A stretch of DNA of 64,000 nucleotides from JBAXTE01 sp037130365 (lineage in GTDB: Bacteria; Bacteroidota; Bacteroidia; Bacteroidales; WCHB1-69), in contig JBAXTE010000016.1 of the NCBI GenBank assembly GCA_037130365.1, positions 21,601 through 85,600 on the forward strand, given 5' to 3'. The number at the start of each line of letters is the position of its first letter. The stretch's first letter is position 1. This document shows positions 18,391 to 27,746 of this stretch, one piece after another. The position numbers and the translations under genes were made by a program. The notes beneath the pieces are model-generated. The model made no database searches and was not told the DNA's origin. It saw only the letters and a list, made by a program, of their open reading frames with translations.

Positions 18391-19215
18391 TTATTTTTTT
18401 CTACTTTCGATTATATATCTGTTTGATCTGCTTTTCAAAGATCTAGTTTTAAAGCCCTTTGATGGTAACCCTTTACGTGAACGAGGTTGACCTCCAGAGG
18501 AGCGGCCTTCGCCACCACCCATTGGGTGATCTACAGGGTTCATAACGACTCCACGAACTCTTGGACGACGACCTAACCAACGTGAACGACCAGCTTTACC
18601 TGAAACTTCTAAGTTATGTTCCACATTTGAAACCATACCAATAGTTGCTCTACAAGTAGTTAAAATCATTCTTGTTTCACCTGAAGGCAGTTTAACAATT
18701 GCATATTTACCATCACGTGATAATAACTGAGCATATGATCCTGCACTTCTAGCCATTTTAGCCCCTTGACCAGGACGAAGTTCGATGTTGTGAATTACGG
18801 TACCAAAAGGTACTTCTGATAGATATAGAGTATTGCCTAAATCTGGAGAAACACCGATACCCGATGTTAGTACTTGACCAACTTGAAGACCGTGAGGTGC
18901 AACAATGTATCTTTTTTCTCCATCAGCATATACGAGTAAAGCAATACGAGCGGATCTGTTAGGATCATACTCAATTGTTTTAACCGTTGCAGGAATGTTC
19001 TCTTTTTCTCTTTTAAAATCTATGACGCGATACATTTTCTTGTGACCTCCTCCAAGGTATCTCATTGTCATCTTACCCGTATTGTTTCTACCACCTGAGC
19101 GTCTTTGAGGAGTCAATAAACTTTTCTCCGGTGTTGCTGTAGTTATCTCGTCAAACGTACTTATTAATTTAAAACGTTGACCGGGTGTTACTGGATTGAA
19201 TTTCTTTAAAGCCAT
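18391..19215 (-). CDS. rplB: 50S ribosomal protein L2
   Basis: This 274-aa protein is needed for subunit joining and peptidyl-transferase structure. The conserved GVVMNPVDHPMGGGEGRSSGG segment, which carries the functionally important histidine, is intact near residue 230. It starts 4 nt after the rplW stop. Confidence 0.98.
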   Translation of the reverse strand: MALKKFNPVTPGQRFKLISTFDEITTATPEKSLLTPQRRSGGRNNTGKMTMRYLGGGHKKMYRVIDFKREKENIPATVKTIEYDPNRSARIALLVYADGEKRYIVAPHGLQVGQVLTSGIGVSPDLGNTLYLSEVPFGTVIHNIELRPGQGAKMARSAGSYAQLLSRDGKYAIVKLPSGETRMILTTCRATIGMVSNVEHNLEVSGKAGRSRWLGRRPRVRGVVMNPVDHPMGGGEGRSSGGQPRSRKGLPSKGFKTRSLKSRSNRYIIESRKK

Positions 19216-19219
19216 TTAC

Positions 19220-19510
19220 TTAAATATTGCTATAAAAATCAATTATTTGACCATCTTTTATCTTCACGATTGCCTTTTTAAAGGTACTTTTTCTTCCGAC
19301 AATGTACCCAGACTTCGTATTACGTGCAGTGCGTTTTCCACGTTGAACAATTGTGTTTACCGCTTCAACTTTAACTTGATAAAGTTCTTCAACTGCATTT
19401 TTGATTTGATATTTATTGGCCTTTCTATCTACCACAAATCCGTAGCAGTTACGTTTTTCCCCTGCAGCGGTCATTTTTTCAGTGATAATGGGCTTAATAA
19501 TAGTGTTCAT
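19220..19510 (-). CDS. rplW: 50S ribosomal protein L23
   Basis: This 96-aa protein is the main docking site for trigger factor and SRP at the tunnel exit. IIKPIITEKMTAAGEKRNCYGFVVDRKANKYQIKNAVE is the family pattern. It lies between rplD and rplB. Confidence 0.97.
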   Translation of the reverse strand: MNTIIKPIITEKMTAAGEKRNCYGFVVDRKANKYQIKNAVEELYQVKVEAVNTIVQRGKRTARNTKSGYIVGRKSTFKKAIVKIKDGQIIDFYSNI

Positions 19511-19530
19511 GCCGTTTTTTTAATATTTTT

Positions 19531-20166
19531 TTACTCTTCAGTTGTGTTCAAATTGTTTATATTTGCTATCGAACTTTCAAAAAAGATAACAGTCTCTGCA
19601 TTTAAAACTTCGTAAGTATTTAAATCAGAAACGTTTATAGTTTTAACCTTTTTTAAATTTCGAGAGGACAAATATACGTTTTTTATTGATTCGGAAACCA
19701 CAAATAATGTTTTTTTATCAACAAGGTTAAAGTTGTTCAATAAATTAATCATTTGTTTCGTTTTTGGAGTCTCTAAAGAATAATCTTCAAGTACAAGAAT
19801 TTTGCTGTTTTGACACTTATATGTAAGTGCAGAATAGCGAGCTAATTGTTTTACTTTCTTATTAATTTTAAAGCTGTAATCACGAGGATGTGGTCCAAAA
19901 GCTCTTGCTCCACCAGGAAATAAAGGGGACTTAATGCTACCAGCGCGGGCGCCACCAGTTCCTTTTTGTTTTTTAATTTTCCGTGTGCTACCAGAAACTG
20001 TAGATTTTTCTAATGAACTATGTGTTCCTTGACGACGATTTGCCAAAATTTGCTTTACATCGAGCCAAATAACATGATCGTTAGGTTCAATATTAAAAAT
20101 AGCATCGTTTAAAGCTACAGTTTTAGAAGTCTCGCTTCCATCTATTTTATATACTTTTAACTCCAT
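19531..20166 (-). CDS. rplD: 50S ribosomal protein L4
   Basis: This 211-aa protein has a long internal loop that reaches the exit tunnel (RQGTHSSLEKSTVSGSTRKIKKQKGTGGARAGS). In E. coli it represses the S10 operon; no equivalent leader is evident here. Its start overlaps the end of rplC by 10 nt, so the two are translationally coupled. Confidence 0.97.
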   Translation of the reverse strand: MELKVYKIDGSETSKTVALNDAIFNIEPNDHVIWLDVKQILANRRQGTHSSLEKSTVSGSTRKIKKQKGTGGARAGSIKSPLFPGGARAFGPHPRDYSFKINKKVKQLARYSALTYKCQNSKILVLEDYSLETPKTKQMINLLNNFNLVDKKTLFVVSESIKNVYLSSRNLKKVKTINVSDLNTYEVLNAETVIFFESSIANINNLNTTEE

Positions 20167-20786
20167 CTTTCAAGTTTTAAATATGAACCCTTAGGTCCTG
20201 GAACAGAACCTTTAATAACTATTAGATTTTTTTCTGGAATAATCTTGATAACTTCAAGATTGAGGATTTTCACTTTTTGATTACCCATTCTTCCGGCCAT
20301 TCTCATGCCCTTAAAAACGCGTGAAGGGTAAGAAGAAGCTCCAAGCGAACCCGGTGCACGAAGACGATTATGTTGTCCGTGAGTTTGACCTCCAACACCA
20401 TGAAAACCGTGACGTTTTACAACACCTTGGAAACCTTTACCCTTAGCATGACCTGAAACGTCAACAAATTCGCCTTCAGAAAAGATCTCTACATTTAGAG
20501 TTTCTCCGTAGCTTTTGCGATGTTCAACTTCAAAACGAGTAAACTCCATCATAATCCTTTTTGGAGTAGTTCCAGCTTTTTTAAAGTGTCCTTTTAAAGG
20601 ACCATTTGTGTTTTTCTCTTTTTTTTCGTCAAATGCTAATTGAATAGCTTCGTAGCCATCCTTTTCAATTGATCGAACTTGAGTTACAACACAAGGACCA
20701 GCTTCGATAACGGTGCATGGTAAATTTTTACCAGAGGCATCAAATATGCTAGTCATTCCAATTTTTTTGCCAATTAATCCTGACAT
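20157..20786 (-). CDS. rplC: 50S ribosomal protein L3
   Basis: This 209-aa protein lies near the peptidyl-transferase centre. MSGLIGKKIGMTSIFDASGK, then KGKGFQGVVKRHGF and GGQTHGQHNRLRAPGSLG (with the Gln methylated in E. coli L3) are intact. It overlaps rplD by 10 nt and follows rpsJ by 46 nt. Confidence 0.98.
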   Translation of the reverse strand: MSGLIGKKIGMTSIFDASGKNLPCTVIEAGPCVVTQVRSIEKDGYEAIQLAFDEKKEKNTNGPLKGHFKKAGTTPKRIMMEFTRFEVEHRKSYGETLNVEIFSEGEFVDVSGHAKGKGFQGVVKRHGFHGVGGQTHGQHNRLRAPGSLGASSYPSRVFKGMRMAGRMGNQKVKILNLEVIKIIPEKNLIVIKGSVPGPKGSYLKLERWS

Positions 20787-20832
20787 TTGTTTTTGTTTAA
20801 CTTGTTTGTACTAATTTTTACGATACTTAAAC

Positions 20833-21138
20833 TCACACTTTAATCTCAACTTCAACGCCACTGGGAAGTTCGAGTTTCATCAATGCGTCGATAGTTTTCG
20901 ACGAAGTACTATAGATATCTAGTACTCTTTTGTAAATTGATAGCTCGAATTGTTCTCTCGACTTCTTATTAACAAATGTTGATTTGTTAACTGTGAAGAT
21001 TTTTTTGTGTGTAGGCAGAGGTATCGGACCATTTACAACTGCACCGGCAGTTCTAACGGTCTTTACAATCTTAATAGCTGATTTATCAACTAAGTTATGA
21101 TCGTACGATTTTAATTTAATTCTAATTCTCTGATTCAC
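20833..21138 (-). CDS. rpsJ: 30S ribosomal protein S10
   Basis: This 101-aa protein of the 30S head is known elsewhere also as the antitermination factor NusE. MNQRIRIKLKSYDHNLVDKSA and the loop VVNGPIPLPTHKKIFTVNKS identify it. It follows fusA directly. The tuf gene that lies between them in many bacteria is absent, which is usual in Bacteroidota. Confidence 0.97.
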   Translation of the reverse strand: MNQRIRIKLKSYDHNLVDKSAIKIVKTVRTAGAVVNGPIPLPTHKKIFTVNKSTFVNKKSREQFELSIYKRVLDIYSTSSKTIDALMKLELPSGVEVEIKV

Positions 21139-21167
21139 GTTTGTTGTTTTTATTATGGTTATTTATG

Positions 21168-23255
21168 TTACGATTTTTTTTCAAGAATGTCTTTCGCGAT
21201 GCTATCTGGAGTTGGTGCATAATGGTCAAACTCCATTGTAGAACTTGCTCTACCCGACGACAATGTTCGCAAATTAGTTACATACCCAAACATTTCCGAT
21301 AATGGAACTTTAGCATGTATTAATTGAGTACCAATTCTTGATTCAATATTTTCCACAATTGCTCTTCTTCTGTTTAAATCACCTGTAATGTTACCAACAT
21401 AATCAGTAGGAGTATTAACTTCCATTTTCATAATTGGTTCTAGTAAAACTTTTGTTACTTTTTTACAGGATTCTCTAAATGCCATTCTTGCGCATAATTC
21501 AAATGATAATGCGTCTGAATCAACAGGATGAAAAGAACCATCTATTAATCTAACTTTAAGGTTTTCAACTGGAAAACCAGCCAAAGGGCCATTAAGAATA
21601 GCTGTTTTAAACCCTTTTTGTATTGAAGGAATATATTCTTTTGGAATATTTCCGCCTTTTACATCATTTATAAATTGGAGACCTATGATGTTTTCATCTG
21701 CTGGTCCAATTTCAAAAATCATATCTGCAAATTTTCCTCTACCTCCAGATTGTTTTTTATAAACTTCTCTGTGTTTTGTAGATGACGTAATTGCTTCGTG
21801 ATATGCTACTTGAGGGTTTCCTTGATTACATTCTACTTTAAATTCTCTTCGTAATCGATCTACAATAATATCAAGGTGTAATTCTCCCATCCCACTGATA
21901 ATTGTTTGACCAGATATTTCATCCGTTCTTACTAAAAAAGTAGGATCTTCTTCAGAAAGTTTATGTAGACCATTAGATAATTTATCTAAATCGTCTTTAG
22001 TTTTCGGTTCAACTGCAATATGAATTACTGGTTTAGGGAAAACAATATTTTCAAGTATAATTGGATGTTTTTCGTCACAAAGTGTATCTCCAGTATGAAT
22101 ATCTTTAACTCCAATAGCCACACCAATATCTCCTGCCTCAATAAAGTCAATCGGATTTTGTTTATTAGCGTGCATTTGAATTAATCGAGAAATTCTTTCT
22201 TTCTTTTGTGATGAGCTATTTAAGACAGCGGTTCCTGCTTCTAAACGACCAGAATAAACTCTGAAAAAACAAATTCTTCCAACATAAGGATCTGTTGCTA
22301 TTTTAAAAGCAAGTGCAGAAAATGGTTGGTTAATATTTGCTAATCGAACTTCTTCTTTTTCTGTTGTTGGATTTATACCAGTAACAGATGGTTTATCTAA
22401 AGGACTTGGAAGATATCTTAATACAGCGTCTAATAGTCGTTGAACTCCTTTGTTTTTGAATGCAGAACCACAGAAAACAGGTGTAATTGCCATACTAATG
22501 GTTGCCTGACGAATTGCTTCAATCATTTCATCCATTGATATAGAATTAGGATCATCCATGAATTTTTCTAGCAAAACATCATTTTGTTCAGCAACGGCTT
22601 CAATTAAAAGTTGACGGTAATTGTACACATCGTCTAACATGTCCTCTGGAACAGGTATTTCTTTTATTTGAACTCCTTTAGAATCTTCATCCCAAACATA
22701 TGCTTTGTTTTCCACTAAATCAACAATTCCGCGAAAGGTTTCTTCCGCACCAATTGGTAATTGCATTGGAATTGGATTTGCTCCAAGACGTTTTTTAATT
22801 TGATCAATTACATGATAAAAATCAGCACCAGCTCTATCCATTTTATTAACAAATGCTAAGCGAGGAACTTTGTATTTATCAGCTTGTCTCCAAACAGTTT
22901 CAGATTGAGGTTCTACACCACCAACTGCACAAAACAGAGCAACTGCTCCATCCAATACACGGAGTGAACGCTCAACTTCTACAGTAAAATCAACGTGTCC
23001 AGGAGTGTCTATAATGTTTATTTTATACTCAACATCATCTAAATTCCAAAAAACAGTAGTTGCTGCAGATGTGATTGTGATGCCTCGTTCTTGTTCTTGA
23101 ACCATCCAATCCATGGTTGCAGTTCCTTCATGAACTTCACCAATTTTGTAACTCTTACCTGTATAATACAAAATACGCTCGGTAGTTGTTGTTTTACCGG
23201 CGTCAATATGAGCCATAATTCCAATATTACGTGTGTTTTTCAGTTCGTTGCTCAT
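21168..23255 (-). CDS. fusA: translation elongation factor G
   Basis: This 695-aa GTPase drives tRNA-mRNA translocation. G1 is AHIDAGKTTTTER, the switch/G3 is DTPGHVDFTVEVERSLRVLDGA, and G4 is NKMDRAGAD. Domain IV has the TSSTKHREVYKKQSGGRGKFAD region, and the C-terminus has FGYVTNLRTLSSGRASSTMEF. It lies between rpsG and rpsJ in the str block. Confidence 0.98.
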   Translation of the reverse strand: MSNELKNTRNIGIMAHIDAGKTTTTERILYYTGKSYKIGEVHEGTATMDWMVQEQERGITITSAATTVFWNLDDVEYKINIIDTPGHVDFTVEVERSLRVLDGAVALFCAVGGVEPQSETVWRQADKYKVPRLAFVNKMDRAGADFYHVIDQIKKRLGANPIPMQLPIGAEETFRGIVDLVENKAYVWDEDSKGVQIKEIPVPEDMLDDVYNYRQLLIEAVAEQNDVLLEKFMDDPNSISMDEMIEAIRQATISMAITPVFCGSAFKNKGVQRLLDAVLRYLPSPLDKPSVTGINPTTEKEEVRLANINQPFSALAFKIATDPYVGRICFFRVYSGRLEAGTAVLNSSSQKKERISRLIQMHANKQNPIDFIEAGDIGVAIGVKDIHTGDTLCDEKHPIILENIVFPKPVIHIAVEPKTKDDLDKLSNGLHKLSEEDPTFLVRTDEISGQTIISGMGELHLDIIVDRLRREFKVECNQGNPQVAYHEAITSSTKHREVYKKQSGGRGKFADMIFEIGPADENIIGLQFINDVKGGNIPKEYIPSIQKGFKTAILNGPLAGFPVENLKVRLIDGSFHPVDSDALSFELCARMAFRESCKKVTKVLLEPIMKMEVNTPTDYVGNITGDLNRRRAIVENIESRIGTQLIHAKVPLSEMFGYVTNLRTLSSGRASSTMEFDHYAPTPDSIAKDILEKKS

Positions 23256-23299
23256 TAGTTTGTATTATCCTTGTGTTAGTGATTTAATATTGAGTTAGT

Positions 23300-23767
23300 T
23301 TAGAATTTGAAATGTGAGAATGCTTTATTTGCATCAGCCATACGGTGCATATCTTCTTTACGTTTGTATGCTGCACCTTCTTCTTTTGCACCAGCCATGA
23401 TTTCTTGAGCAAGTTTCATCGACATTGATTTATCGTGACGCTTACGAGCAAAATTAATCATGTTTTTCATTCCGATAGAAGACTTACGCTCGGCACGTAT
23501 TTCTGAAGGAATTTGGAATGTAGCTCCACCAATTCTACGGCTACGTACTTCTACGGCAGGAGTAACATTGGTTAATGCTTTTTTCCATATTTCCAAACCA
23601 TCTTCTTTGGTTTTTTCGCTTACTACATCAATTGCATCATAAAATATGGTGTAAGCAGTGTTTTTCTTCCCTTGTAACATTAAGTTATTCACAAATTTTG
23701 TAACGAGCATGTCGTTAAATTTTGGATCTGGAAGAATGATTCGTTTTTTTGGTCTTGACTTTCTCAT
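23300..23767 (-). CDS. rpsG: 30S ribosomal protein S7
   Basis: This 155-aa protein starts assembly of the 30S head and contacts the E-site tRNA. MRKSRPKKRIILPDPKFND and GGATFQIPSEIRAERKSSIGMKN are characteristic. The beta-hairpin and C-terminal helix are present. It lies 33 nt after rpsL. Confidence 0.98.
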   Translation of the reverse strand: MRKSRPKKRIILPDPKFNDMLVTKFVNNLMLQGKKNTAYTIFYDAIDVVSEKTKEDGLEIWKKALTNVTPAVEVRSRRIGGATFQIPSEIRAERKSSIGMKNMINFARKRHDKSMSMKLAQEIMAGAKEEGAAYKRKEDMHRMADANKAFSHFKF

Positions 23768-23800
23768 GTCTTGGAAATGCTAATTTCTATTTAATAACGA

Positions 23801-24178
23801 TTACTTTTTCTTTGGTCTCTTAGTACCATACTTTGATCTTCTTTGGTTACGACCATCAACTCCTGATGTATCTAAGGCACCACGAATAATGTGATATCTT
23901 ACTCCAGGTAAGTCTTTAACACGACCTCCGCGAATCATTACGATTGAGTGTTCTTGCAAATTGTGTCCTTCGCCAGGGATATATGCGTTAACCTCTTTAC
24001 CATTGGTTAATCTTACCCTCGCTACTTTTCTCATTGCAGAGTTTGGTTTTTTAGGGGTAGTAGTGTAAACTCTTACACATACTCCACGTCTCTGCGGACA
24101 ACCATCCAGAGCCGGTGACTTACTCTTGTAGACTAATTTTTGTCTCCCTTTTCTTACTAATTGCTGAATTGTAGGCAT
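23801..24178 (-). CDS. rpsL: 30S ribosomal protein S12
   Basis: This 125-aa decoding-site protein is the first gene of the cluster. MPTIQQLVRKGRQKLVYKSKSPALDGCPQRRG, then TTPKKPNSAMRKVARVRL (lysine at the position where streptomycin-resistance changes occur, i.e. the sensitive form) and GGRVKDLPGVRYH are intact. The cluster promoter lies about 60 nt upstream. Confidence 0.98.
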   Translation of the reverse strand: MPTIQQLVRKGRQKLVYKSKSPALDGCPQRRGVCVRVYTTTPKKPNSAMRKVARVRLTNGKEVNAYIPGEGHNLQEHSIVMIRGGRVKDLPGVRYHIIRGALDTSGVDGRNQRRSKYGTKRPKKK

Positions 24179-24235
24179 TTTCCTCTTTATTTGTTTTTCA
24201 GTTCAATATTAATTACCCAATTTTATTTGGGACTG

Positions 24236-24265
24236 CAAAGGTAATACTTATTTTCATAATATCAA
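24236..24265 (-). promoter_or_regulatory. promoter of the ribosomal cluster
   Basis: Read on the minus strand, TACCTTTG (24236-24243) fits the TAnnTTTG -7 box exactly, and a TTG (24263-24265) lies 19 nt upstream as the -33 part. The predicted transcript starts about 50 nt before the rpsL ATG. No other good promoter is seen until rplQ. Confidence 0.6.
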
Positions 24266-24537
24266 TGGGTTGCCTCAAATTTATTTCATGTTTTCATTCA
24301 TTTCATCATTCTTAAATCGTTTTTTATAAATTTTATCAACATACTATGGTTAATATTTTTCTATCTTCTTGCTTATTTTTTTAGTGATTTCAAGACTGAA
24401 AAAAACGGATATTATAAAATGATAAATTATGATTAAGGATAACTTCGTATAAATTTAGTGTAGATATTTCAAACATCATCATTTCATCTCTGGAAAGATA
24501 TTAATAATTGCAACAAAAAAAGAATAGCGTTTTTTAT

Positions 24538-24545
24538 TACCTTTG
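24538..24545 (+). promoter_or_regulatory. -7 promoter element of the helicase gene
   Basis: TACCTTTG matches TAnnTTTG, 26 nt before the ATG at 24572. A -33 TTTG at normal spacing is not evident. Confidence 0.5.
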
Positions 24546-24571
24546 CAATATAAACACTCAATTTTTTATAA

Positions 24572-26932
24572 ATGGCGCTCAATTCAAACTTTCTTAACGA
24601 CCTAAATCCAGTGCAACAAGAAGCCTCAAAATCTTTTAAGGGGCCAACATTAATTATTGCAGGAGCTGGTTCTGGGAAAACCCGTGTTCTGACCTATCGA
24701 ATAGCATATATGATTCAGCAAGGGATTGACCCTTTTAATATTTTGTCTCTGACCTTTACGAATAAAGCAGCTAAGGAAATGAAGGAGCGTATAACCAATC
24801 TCCTTGGTGGCAGCGAAGCTAGAAATGTATGGATGGGAACTTTTCACTCAATTTTTGCTCGAATTTTGAGAATTGACGGTCATTTATTAGGATACACTCA
24901 ATCATACACAATTTACGATATTGATGACGTGAAAAGCCTACTTAAAGCTATCGTGAAAGAATTAGATTTAGACATTAAAGCTTATTCTCCAAACTATCTA
25001 ATCGGTCGCATTTCGATGGCGAAAAATAATTTAATTTCTGACACCGAATACAACCAAAATACTGAAATTATTACGACTGATGCGGCTACACAAAAGCCCA
25101 GAACTGGCGAAATTTATTCGATTTACAATAAAAGATTAAGGAAATCAAATGCAATGGATTTTGATGATTTGCTTTTTAACACGAATGTGTTGCTTCGCGA
25201 TTTTCCAGAAATTCTTTTTAAATATCAGCAGAAATTTAAATACATTTTAGTAGATGAGTATCAAGACACGAATCACGCTCAATATTTAATTTTAAAAAAG
25301 TTATCTGCAGCAAACGAAAACATTTGTGTAGTTGGCGACGATGCTCAAAGTATATACGCGTTTCGAGGAGCCAATATCCAAAATATTTTAAATTTTAAAA
25401 AGAATTATTCCGATTATAAACTTTATAAACTTGAACAGAACTACCGCTCTACTAAAAACATTGTAAATGCTGCAAATAGTGTAATTAAGAAAAATCAAAA
25501 GCAAATTGAAAAAGATATTTGGACTGACAATGATGAAGGGGAAAAGATAACAATTATAAGAGCAGAAAGTGAAAATAATGAGGGATTATTGATCGCTCAA
25601 TCCATTTTTGAAAATAGAGAAAAAAATCAACTTCAAAATTCCGATTTTGCCATACTTTATAGAACCAATGCTCAATCAAGAGCTTTTGAAGAATCGTTGA
25701 GAAAGCTAAACATTCCGTACCAAATATTTGGTGGATTATCCTTTTATAAACGTAAAGAAATTAAAGATTTAATAGCGTATTTTAGATTAACCATCAACCA
25801 TTACGACGAAGAAGCGCTCAAAAGAATCATCAATTATCCTGCTCGAGGACTAGGGCAAACAACCGTAGAACGGATTGTAAATATTGCTTCAGAAAACAAT
25901 GTATCTATTTGGGATGTGGTTGAAAACCCAAAAGGATATAATCTACCAGTAAATTTGCCAACTCAAGATAAACTATCTGACTTTGCAGTGAAAATTAAAA
26001 GCTTTACTGCTCAATTAAAAACGTCAAATGCTTACGACTTAGCTTTTTTGATTGCACAATCCACTGGAGTATTATCCGATTTGCAAGAAAAAAGCAAAGA
26101 AGAACCTGAACATCTTCAAAATGCAGAAGCATTATTAAACGCAATGCAAGATTTTGTAGATAGCGAAACTGAAAACCAAATTGATGAATCGGAGGTTACA
26201 TTAAAAACCTTAGATTTGTTTCTGAGTGAAGTATCTCTGATGACGGATATTGAAGATATAGACAAAGATAAAAACAAAGATGTTGATTTCAACAAAGTCT
26301 CTTTAATGACAATTCACAGCGCTAAAGGGCTTGAATTTGGTTATGTATATATTGTAGGATTAGAAGAACAATTATTTCCATCATTTATGTCCGTTGGCTC
26401 TCGAAGCGAACTTGAGGAAGAACGCAGACTTTTTTATGTAGCTCTTACTCGTGCCGAAAACAAAGCATACTTAAGCTATGCAGACGGAAGAATGCGTTGG
26501 GGACAATATAATTTTACAGAACCAAGTAGGTTTATCGACGACATTGATCCTAAATTTATTGAAATGGCTTCAATCAAAGAAAAACAACCTTCGTCTGGTC
26601 ATAAAGAATACCAACAATCACCCAAAGGAGCTTCGTATAATTTTGATTCAATCAAAGCAAAACAATCAAACGTCTCTCCTATTTCAAAAACGATTGCTTC
26701 TAAGCCCAATTTTACTAATTTGAAAAAAGTTGAAACTGCTAAATTTCAAAATCTTGAAACATCAAATATAAATTTAATTATTCCTGGAATCGATGTAGAG
26801 CATGCAAAGTTTGGGCTTGGGCAAGTAATTTCTGTTGAAGGAGATGCAAATAATAAAAAAGCAATTATCTTTTTTGATGGTATTGGTGAAAAAACATTAC
26901 TTTTGCAGTACGCAAAATTAACGGTTCTATAG
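24572..26932 (+). CDS. pcrA: UvrD/PcrA-family superfamily 1 DNA helicase
   Basis: This 786-aa 3'-5' ATP-dependent helicase probably acts in nucleotide excision repair, mismatch repair and conflict resolution. Motif Q (LNPVQQEA), motif I (GAGSGKTRVL), motif II (VDEYQDTN), motif III (VVGDDAQSIYAFRGA), motif IV (LEQNYRST), motif V (MTIHSAKGLEF) and motif VI (RRLFYVALTRA) are all present. A low-complexity linker (about 665-735) precedes a C-terminal domain (HAKFGLGQVISVEG) that in PcrA binds RNA polymerase. uvrD is an equally fair name. Confidence 0.95.
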   Translation: MALNSNFLNDLNPVQQEASKSFKGPTLIIAGAGSGKTRVLTYRIAYMIQQGIDPFNILSLTFTNKAAKEMKERITNLLGGSEARNVWMGTFHSIFARILRIDGHLLGYTQSYTIYDIDDVKSLLKAIVKELDLDIKAYSPNYLIGRISMAKNNLISDTEYNQNTEIITTDAATQKPRTGEIYSIYNKRLRKSNAMDFDDLLFNTNVLLRDFPEILFKYQQKFKYILVDEYQDTNHAQYLILKKLSAANENICVVGDDAQSIYAFRGANIQNILNFKKNYSDYKLYKLEQNYRSTKNIVNAANSVIKKNQKQIEKDIWTDNDEGEKITIIRAESENNEGLLIAQSIFENREKNQLQNSDFAILYRTNAQSRAFEESLRKLNIPYQIFGGLSFYKRKEIKDLIAYFRLTINHYDEEALKRIINYPARGLGQTTVERIVNIASENNVSIWDVVENPKGYNLPVNLPTQDKLSDFAVKIKSFTAQLKTSNAYDLAFLIAQSTGVLSDLQEKSKEEPEHLQNAEALLNAMQDFVDSETENQIDESEVTLKTLDLFLSEVSLMTDIEDIDKDKNKDVDFNKVSLMTIHSAKGLEFGYVYIVGLEEQLFPSFMSVGSRSELEEERRLFYVALTRAENKAYLSYADGRMRWGQYNFTEPSRFIDDIDPKFIEMASIKEKQPSSGHKEYQQSPKGASYNFDSIKAKQSNVSPISKTIASKPNFTNLKKVETAKFQNLETSNINLIIPGIDVEHAKFGLGQVISVEGDANNKKAIIFFDGIGEKTLLLQYAKLTVL

Positions 26933-27049
26933 TTTTTATCAGACAAATTGCGATTAGATGGGGTAACCACAATCTCACAAGTAAAGAAGAGTACCGTTTA
27001 ATATTATATAGATAACGAAAATAAACCCAAAAGAACAAACGAAACATTG

Positions 27050-27733
27050 ATGGAATATAATACTGTTCGAGACTTTTTAGCCATAAGGGAATATGGTAGA
27101 AATGTAAAAAAAATGGTTACTTACTTACTTACTGTTGAAGATCGCGAGAAGCGTACACAATTAGCAAATTCAACTATTAAAGTAATGTCACAACTGAATA
27201 CAGCGAGCAAAGACACGCAGGATTATTGGCATAAGTTATGGGATCATTTGTATATACTTTCAGATTTTAAATTAGAGGTTGATTCTCCATATCCAATGCC
27301 TGAAAGCACCATTTTAACGAAAAAGCCAGATCCAATTTCATATCCAAAAAATAAAATCAGATTTCGTCATTACGGCAAAACAATTGAACGGATGATTGCT
27401 AAAGCCTGTTTGATGGATGATGGTGAAGAAAAACAAGCCTTTGTCTCTGTAATTGGAAATCACTTAAAAAAATTATACATCACGTGGAATCGCGATTCAG
27501 TTAATGATGAATTAATTTTTGACCAACTGGCGTTGTTGTCAGGTGGTAGATTAAGACTTGATGAAAACTCCCAATTAACTAGAACTCACGATATTATTGT
27601 TCAAAACAACCAAGCACCTGCAGATACTTCAAATATTGCAAACAGATCAAGAATGAACAACAATAACAATCGTAAAAAAAGTAATGGTCAGTCAAAGTTA
27701 AAACCTTACAAGAAAAAATATCAACAAAAATAA
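27050..27733 (+). CDS. DUF4290-family protein
   Basis: This 227-aa protein has the N-terminal pattern MEYNTVRDFLAIREYGRNVKKMV, which I recognise as the Bacteroidota-specific DUF4290 family of unknown function. The ATG at 27050 is chosen over the TTG at 27047. The conserved part (residues 1-175) is helical. The tail (about 185-227) is Asn/Lys-rich and basic, as in nucleic-acid-binding or disordered tails. It lies between the helicase and an ABC exporter, all on the plus strand, 13 nt before the ABC ATPase. The role is unknown. Confidence 0.8.
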   Translation: MEYNTVRDFLAIREYGRNVKKMVTYLLTVEDREKRTQLANSTIKVMSQLNTASKDTQDYWHKLWDHLYILSDFKLEVDSPYPMPESTILTKKPDPISYPKNKIRFRHYGKTIERMIAKACLMDDGEEKQAFVSVIGNHLKKLYITWNRDSVNDELIFDQLALLSGGRLRLDENSQLTRTHDIIVQNNQAPADTSNIANRSRMNNNNNRKKSNGQSKLKPYKKKYQQK

Positions 27734-27746
27734 TTCTTGATTAATA

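Larger units (their letters stand above)
24179..24571. other. divergent intergenic region between rpsL and uvrD/pcrA
   Basis: These 393 bases hold promoters for both directions (24236-24265 minus; 24538-24545 plus), and both have the same core TATTACCTTTGCA. No hairpin, small gene or RNA gene is recognised. The rest is AT-rich sequence without evident structure. Confidence 0.6.

Noticed and set aside
24439..24451. ATAACTTCGTATA, identical to a 13-bp loxP arm
   Set aside because: Only one arm is present; the spacer and the inverted second arm are missing. No recombinase or phage gene is near, so it is taken as chance.
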